From Lachnospiraceae bacterium (GTDB taxonomy: Bacteria > Bacillota > Clostridia > Lachnospirales > Lachnospiraceae), in contig JAKSHY010000003.1 of NCBI GenBank assembly GCA_024399135.1, positions 147,054 to 211,053 of the forward strand: 64,000 bases of DNA. The letters are read 5' to 3'. The notes beneath the pieces are model-generated. The model was not told the origin of the DNA. It did no database searches and saw only the letters and a program-made list of their open reading frames with translations. The number at the start of each line of letters is the position of its first letter. The stretch's first letter is position 1. The position numbers and the translations under genes were made by a program. Below are positions 61,641 to 64,000 of this stretch, in pieces.

Positions 61641-61992
61641 GGCATTTTTCCTAAAATGCTTGTCTTCCAAACACTTCCAGACTCTATATTCACTTGCTTT
61701 TTTATGATTAAAATTTAGCATTGCGTATAGTATCACCCATTAACCCATAGTCAATAAATATGATACAATATGGTTTACTTTTTTTCAACCTTTTCATGGT
61801 ATAAAAGTACCAATTTAGGAGAAGATTTTTGCAGAATTAACGAAGATTAATTTATGTAAATCTATACGTCGTTTTATGTCAACCACAATCATTTAGAGCT
61901 AGCTCATCCACTCAAAATCTTGCTGTATAATATATTAAGTGTTAGATTATAATCTAGACTGATAATCATTATTATTTCTTAAAGGATTTCAC
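61641..61992. other. Divergent intergenic region between the pilus operon and the sulfatase-type gene
   Basis: About 350 bp. It holds the pilus-operon promoter on the minus strand, a perfect TAGATTATAATCTA palindrome (61943-61956) with a TATAAT inside it, a second TATAAT at 61924-61931, and GAGCTAGCTC. No convincing -35 for the plus-strand gene was found. No RNA gene was recognised. Confidence 0.55.
61727..61754 (-). promoter_or_regulatory. Predicted SigA promoter of the type IV pilus operon
   Basis: Minus strand: -35 TTGACT (61749-61754), 16-bp spacer, -10 TACTAT (61727-61732). Start near 61720, giving an untranslated leader of about 80 nt before the TTG/GTG start proposed for the first prepilin. 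Confidence 0.6.
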
Positions 61993-63690
61993 ATGAAAAA
62001 AACTGACACAAACGGAATAAAAACTTCTCTTTTAACAGCGTTATTTACAGGGTTTACACTTGGCATATTCGCCCCACTTGAAATGTTTTTTGCCAATGTA
62101 ACCGAATTTTGGTTCGATTTTAGCGATATTTCCATGCCTATCCTATTACAATTTATTATTATCTTTCTTTTAACATTTTCTATTTCAAGACTAGGACACC
62201 TTATAAACAAAACTCTTGAAAAAATAGCAAACTGCTTTTTTATATTTTTGACTACGCTCCTATATGTGCAAGGAAACTTTATGCAAATAGACTATGGACA
62301 TTTAGGTGATGAAACTATAGATTTTTCTGAATTCGAATACGTTGGAATTCCAAACACCGTTGGATGGATTGGTATGCTGACTATCTTAATTATGCTTGTA
62401 ATTTTGAAAAAATATGACCATTTCATCAAAATATACCGCGTCGTTATGATTTGCATATTCCTTGTACAACTATCAACACTATTAATAATCGGAGTTACCT
62501 CTAAGGGATATGAACATAAAAATAATTACATTGCTACTACAGATAATTATTGGAATTATTCTAAAGAAGAAAATATGATAGTTATTGTAGCTGACACTTT
62601 CGATTCGCGTGTGCTCTATGACATAATGGAATCAAACGATGCAAACAAAGAAAAGTGCGAAGATATTTTAGAAAATTTTACATTTTACAGAGACACTATA
62701 TGTAGCTTTAATTTAACAGACTTTTCTATTCCGCAAATAATAACTGGTGAAAAATATTTAAACCAATCTACCTACGGAGAATTTTGTGATGATGCTTATA
62801 GCAAATCTCCTTGGTTGAACAGGTTAAAAAATGAAAATTGGGACACCAGCATATACACTACCGTCACTCTTCCTCAAGGAGAAATCGCTCAAACTGTAAG
62901 CAACTGGCACAAGCTTGATTATAATATTTCTGACTCTATAGAATTTATGCTTTCATATAATCGAATCCTTGCTTTTAGATATTTACCTCACTATCTCAAA
63001 GAAAAAATATATTATAGCATCGACAATTTAGATGATTATAAAATAATCGAATCAATTGATGGCCGAGAACCTCTAGATAACGAATTCGAATACTCATGGG
63101 AAAACCTTGTCTTCAACCAGTCAATTGGATTTATTGGCACAAATACCAACAACAAATCTATGCACCTAATACATATGAAAGGACTACATTCTCTAAGAGA
63201 TCTTGATTTCGATCTAAATTCAATAGACATAAAGGATAGAAACGAAGAATTATCTCTTGAAGACACAGGAGAAATAGTACTTTCTATATTTGAAGGGTAT
63301 TTTAAAAAGCTTAAAGAATTAGGTATATATGATAATTCCACCATTGTGATTATGGCAGATCATGGCGCATCATCGTACACTATTGAATTTGTGAACCAAA
63401 ACGCTCTCCTTTTGGTAAAAGGTAAAAACGAAAAACATAATTTCAAAATATCTGAAAAACCCATTTCATTCGACAATATTCAAGACGGTTTTTTAAATCT
63501 AATGGACGGAAAAACAGATAACGATGTATTTAACATCAAAGATGACGCCAATAAGATTAGATATACCTATGTCACACGATATGAAGGAGCCCTAAAATCA
63601 TTGTCCAAGAGTGCTACCTTCATCGAATACCAAACCGAATATCCATCATACGAATCGACCAAAGCAAGAAGAACCGGTAATGAATATTAA
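61993..63690 (+). CDS. Membrane protein with sulfatase/phosphoethanolamine-transferase-like domain
   Basis: 565 residues, plus strand. Four to five membrane helices in residues 12-168, then an extracellular alkaline-phosphatase-superfamily domain: MIVIVADTFDSRVLYDIM (metal Asp), a T242-x-x-S-I-P-x-x-x-T-G nucleophile region, and IVIMADHGASS. Family members sulfate-cleave or transfer phospho-groups onto lipids, teichoic acids or polysaccharides; the layout resembles LtaS-like and polysaccharide-modifying enzymes, but with lower similarity. AAAGGA lies 6 nt before the ATG. The only plus-strand gene in the window. Confidence 0.8.
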   Translation: MKKTDTNGIKTSLLTALFTGFTLGIFAPLEMFFANVTEFWFDFSDISMPILLQFIIIFLLTFSISRLGHLINKTLEKIANCFFIFLTTLLYVQGNFMQIDYGHLGDETIDFSEFEYVGIPNTVGWIGMLTILIMLVILKKYDHFIKIYRVVMICIFLVQLSTLLIIGVTSKGYEHKNNYIATTDNYWNYSKEENMIVIVADTFDSRVLYDIMESNDANKEKCEDILENFTFYRDTICSFNLTDFSIPQIITGEKYLNQSTYGEFCDDAYSKSPWLNRLKNENWDTSIYTTVTLPQGEIAQTVSNWHKLDYNISDSIEFMLSYNRILAFRYLPHYLKEKIYYSIDNLDDYKIIESIDGREPLDNEFEYSWENLVFNQSIGFIGTNTNNKSMHLIHMKGLHSLRDLDFDLNSIDIKDRNEELSLEDTGEIVLSIFEGYFKKLKELGIYDNSTIVIMADHGASSYTIEFVNQNALLLVKGKNEKHNFKISEKPISFDNIQDGFLNLMDGKTDNDVFNIKDDANKIRYTYVTRYEGALKSLSKSATFIEYQTEYPSYESTKARRTGNEY

Positions 63691-63712
63691 TGTCGTACAG
63701 TTTACATAACTC

Positions 63713-63746
63713 AAGAATCCTCTATCAACCATGATAGAGGATTCTT
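63713..63746 (+). terminator. Terminator after the sulfatase-type gene
   Basis: Perfect 15-bp stem (AAGAATCCTCTATCA / TGATAGAGGATTCTT) with an ACCA loop, ending TTCTTTGTT on the plus strand. It lies between two convergent genes and probably serves both directions. Confidence 0.82.
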
Positions 63747-63770
63747 TGTTATAAATCATATTTTATTTAG

Positions 63771-63938
63771 TTACATACTGCTCATTTTCTTTTGGAATTC
63801 TTCAACGGATATCCCTATCTCTTCTGCTGCATCTTCCACTAATATTTTACCTTTAGCCACCATGGACATCAACAATGACCAGCGTTCTTCTTCTCTAGCC
63901 TTTGCATTATCTAAATCCATTCGATCACCTAATGTCAT
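63771..63938 (-). CDS. Small protein of unknown function (55 residues)
   Basis: Start ATG at 63938 with GGAGG 8 nt upstream; a TTG 13 codons earlier lacks a ribosome site. Charged helical segments, EERWSLLMSMVAKGKILVEDAAE, end in IGISVEEFQKKM. The last 30 residues resemble the small C-terminal domain seen after PD-(D/E)XK transposase-type nucleases, but here there is no nuclease part. Function unknown. Confidence 0.6.
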   Translation of the reverse strand: MTLGDRMDLDNAKAREEERWSLLMSMVAKGKILVEDAAEEIGISVEEFQKKMSSM

Positions 63939-64000
63939 AAATCCCGCCTCCACTTCTGGTGCTCTTATTTTGTACAATAGTTATTCATCTTTTCTTTGAA

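Noticed and set aside
63965..64000. Minus-strand frame ending FKEKMNNYCTK-stop at the right edge
   Set aside because: Only twelve codons are visible; it could be the tail of an upstream gene but cannot be supported.

Overview
The window comes from a low-GC, monoderm, motile anaerobe of the Clostridia, most likely family Lachnospiraceae (Butyrivibrio/Pseudobutyrivibrio/Roseburia-like). The evidence is AT-rich coding, strong GGAGG ribosome sites, a topA-codY-fla/che gene order shared with Bacillus subtilis, clostridial flagellar families (FapA, DUF6115, FlbD, the TIGR02530 type), and a Gram-positive type IV pilus operon ending in a giant DUF5057-type protein. Almost everything lies on the minus strand, so transcription runs from high to low coordinates. 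The genus is an inference.

Region 1 (1-558) is the edge of a peptide-export locus: the first 21 residues of a C39-peptidase ABC transporter and its membrane-fusion partner, both of the NHLM bacteriocin-export type. Region 2 (647-35221) is one fla/che super-operon read right to left: flgB, flgC, fliE, fliF, fliG, fliH, fliI, fliJ, a MotE-like gene, fliK, flgD, a TIGR02530-type gene, flgE, flbD, motA, motB, fliL, fliM, fliY, cheY, fliO, fliP, fliQ, fliR, flhB, flhA, flhF, flhG, a PilZ gene, cheB, cheA, cheW, cheC, cheD, an unknown membrane gene, the flagellar sigma factor, fapA, two small flagellar-locus genes and an MltG-LysM-like gene. It encodes the basal body, export gate, rod/hook, stator, switch and most chemotaxis proteins. 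Flagellin, fliD, fliS, flgK, flgL, flgM and cheR are absent from the window.

Region 3 (35222-38660) holds codY and topA. codY has its own promoter with a CodY-box palindrome beside the -35, an inverted repeat covering its ribosome site, and a strong terminator between it and the flagellar operon. Region 4 (38670-39700) is a compact three-gene cassette: an XRE-type repressor, a JAB/MPN-like protein and a 44-residue protein, with paired operators over its promoter and its own terminator. It is the best candidate for an uncharacterised system. An esterase gene follows at 39708-40643.

Region 5 (40753-61755) is a type IV pilus operon: a repeat-bearing prepilin, pilB, pilC, major pilin, prepilin peptidase, a PilM-PilN fusion, PilO, then four oversized minor pilins corresponding to the I, K, H and J positions of type II secretion/T4P tip complexes, and last the 1871-residue DUF5057-type secreted protein. 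No retraction ATPase is seen. On the plus strand, divergent from this operon, is a membrane sulfatase/phosphotransferase-fold protein (61993-63690). A small unknown gene closes the window. No rRNA, tRNA, CRISPR array or insertion sequence was recognised.
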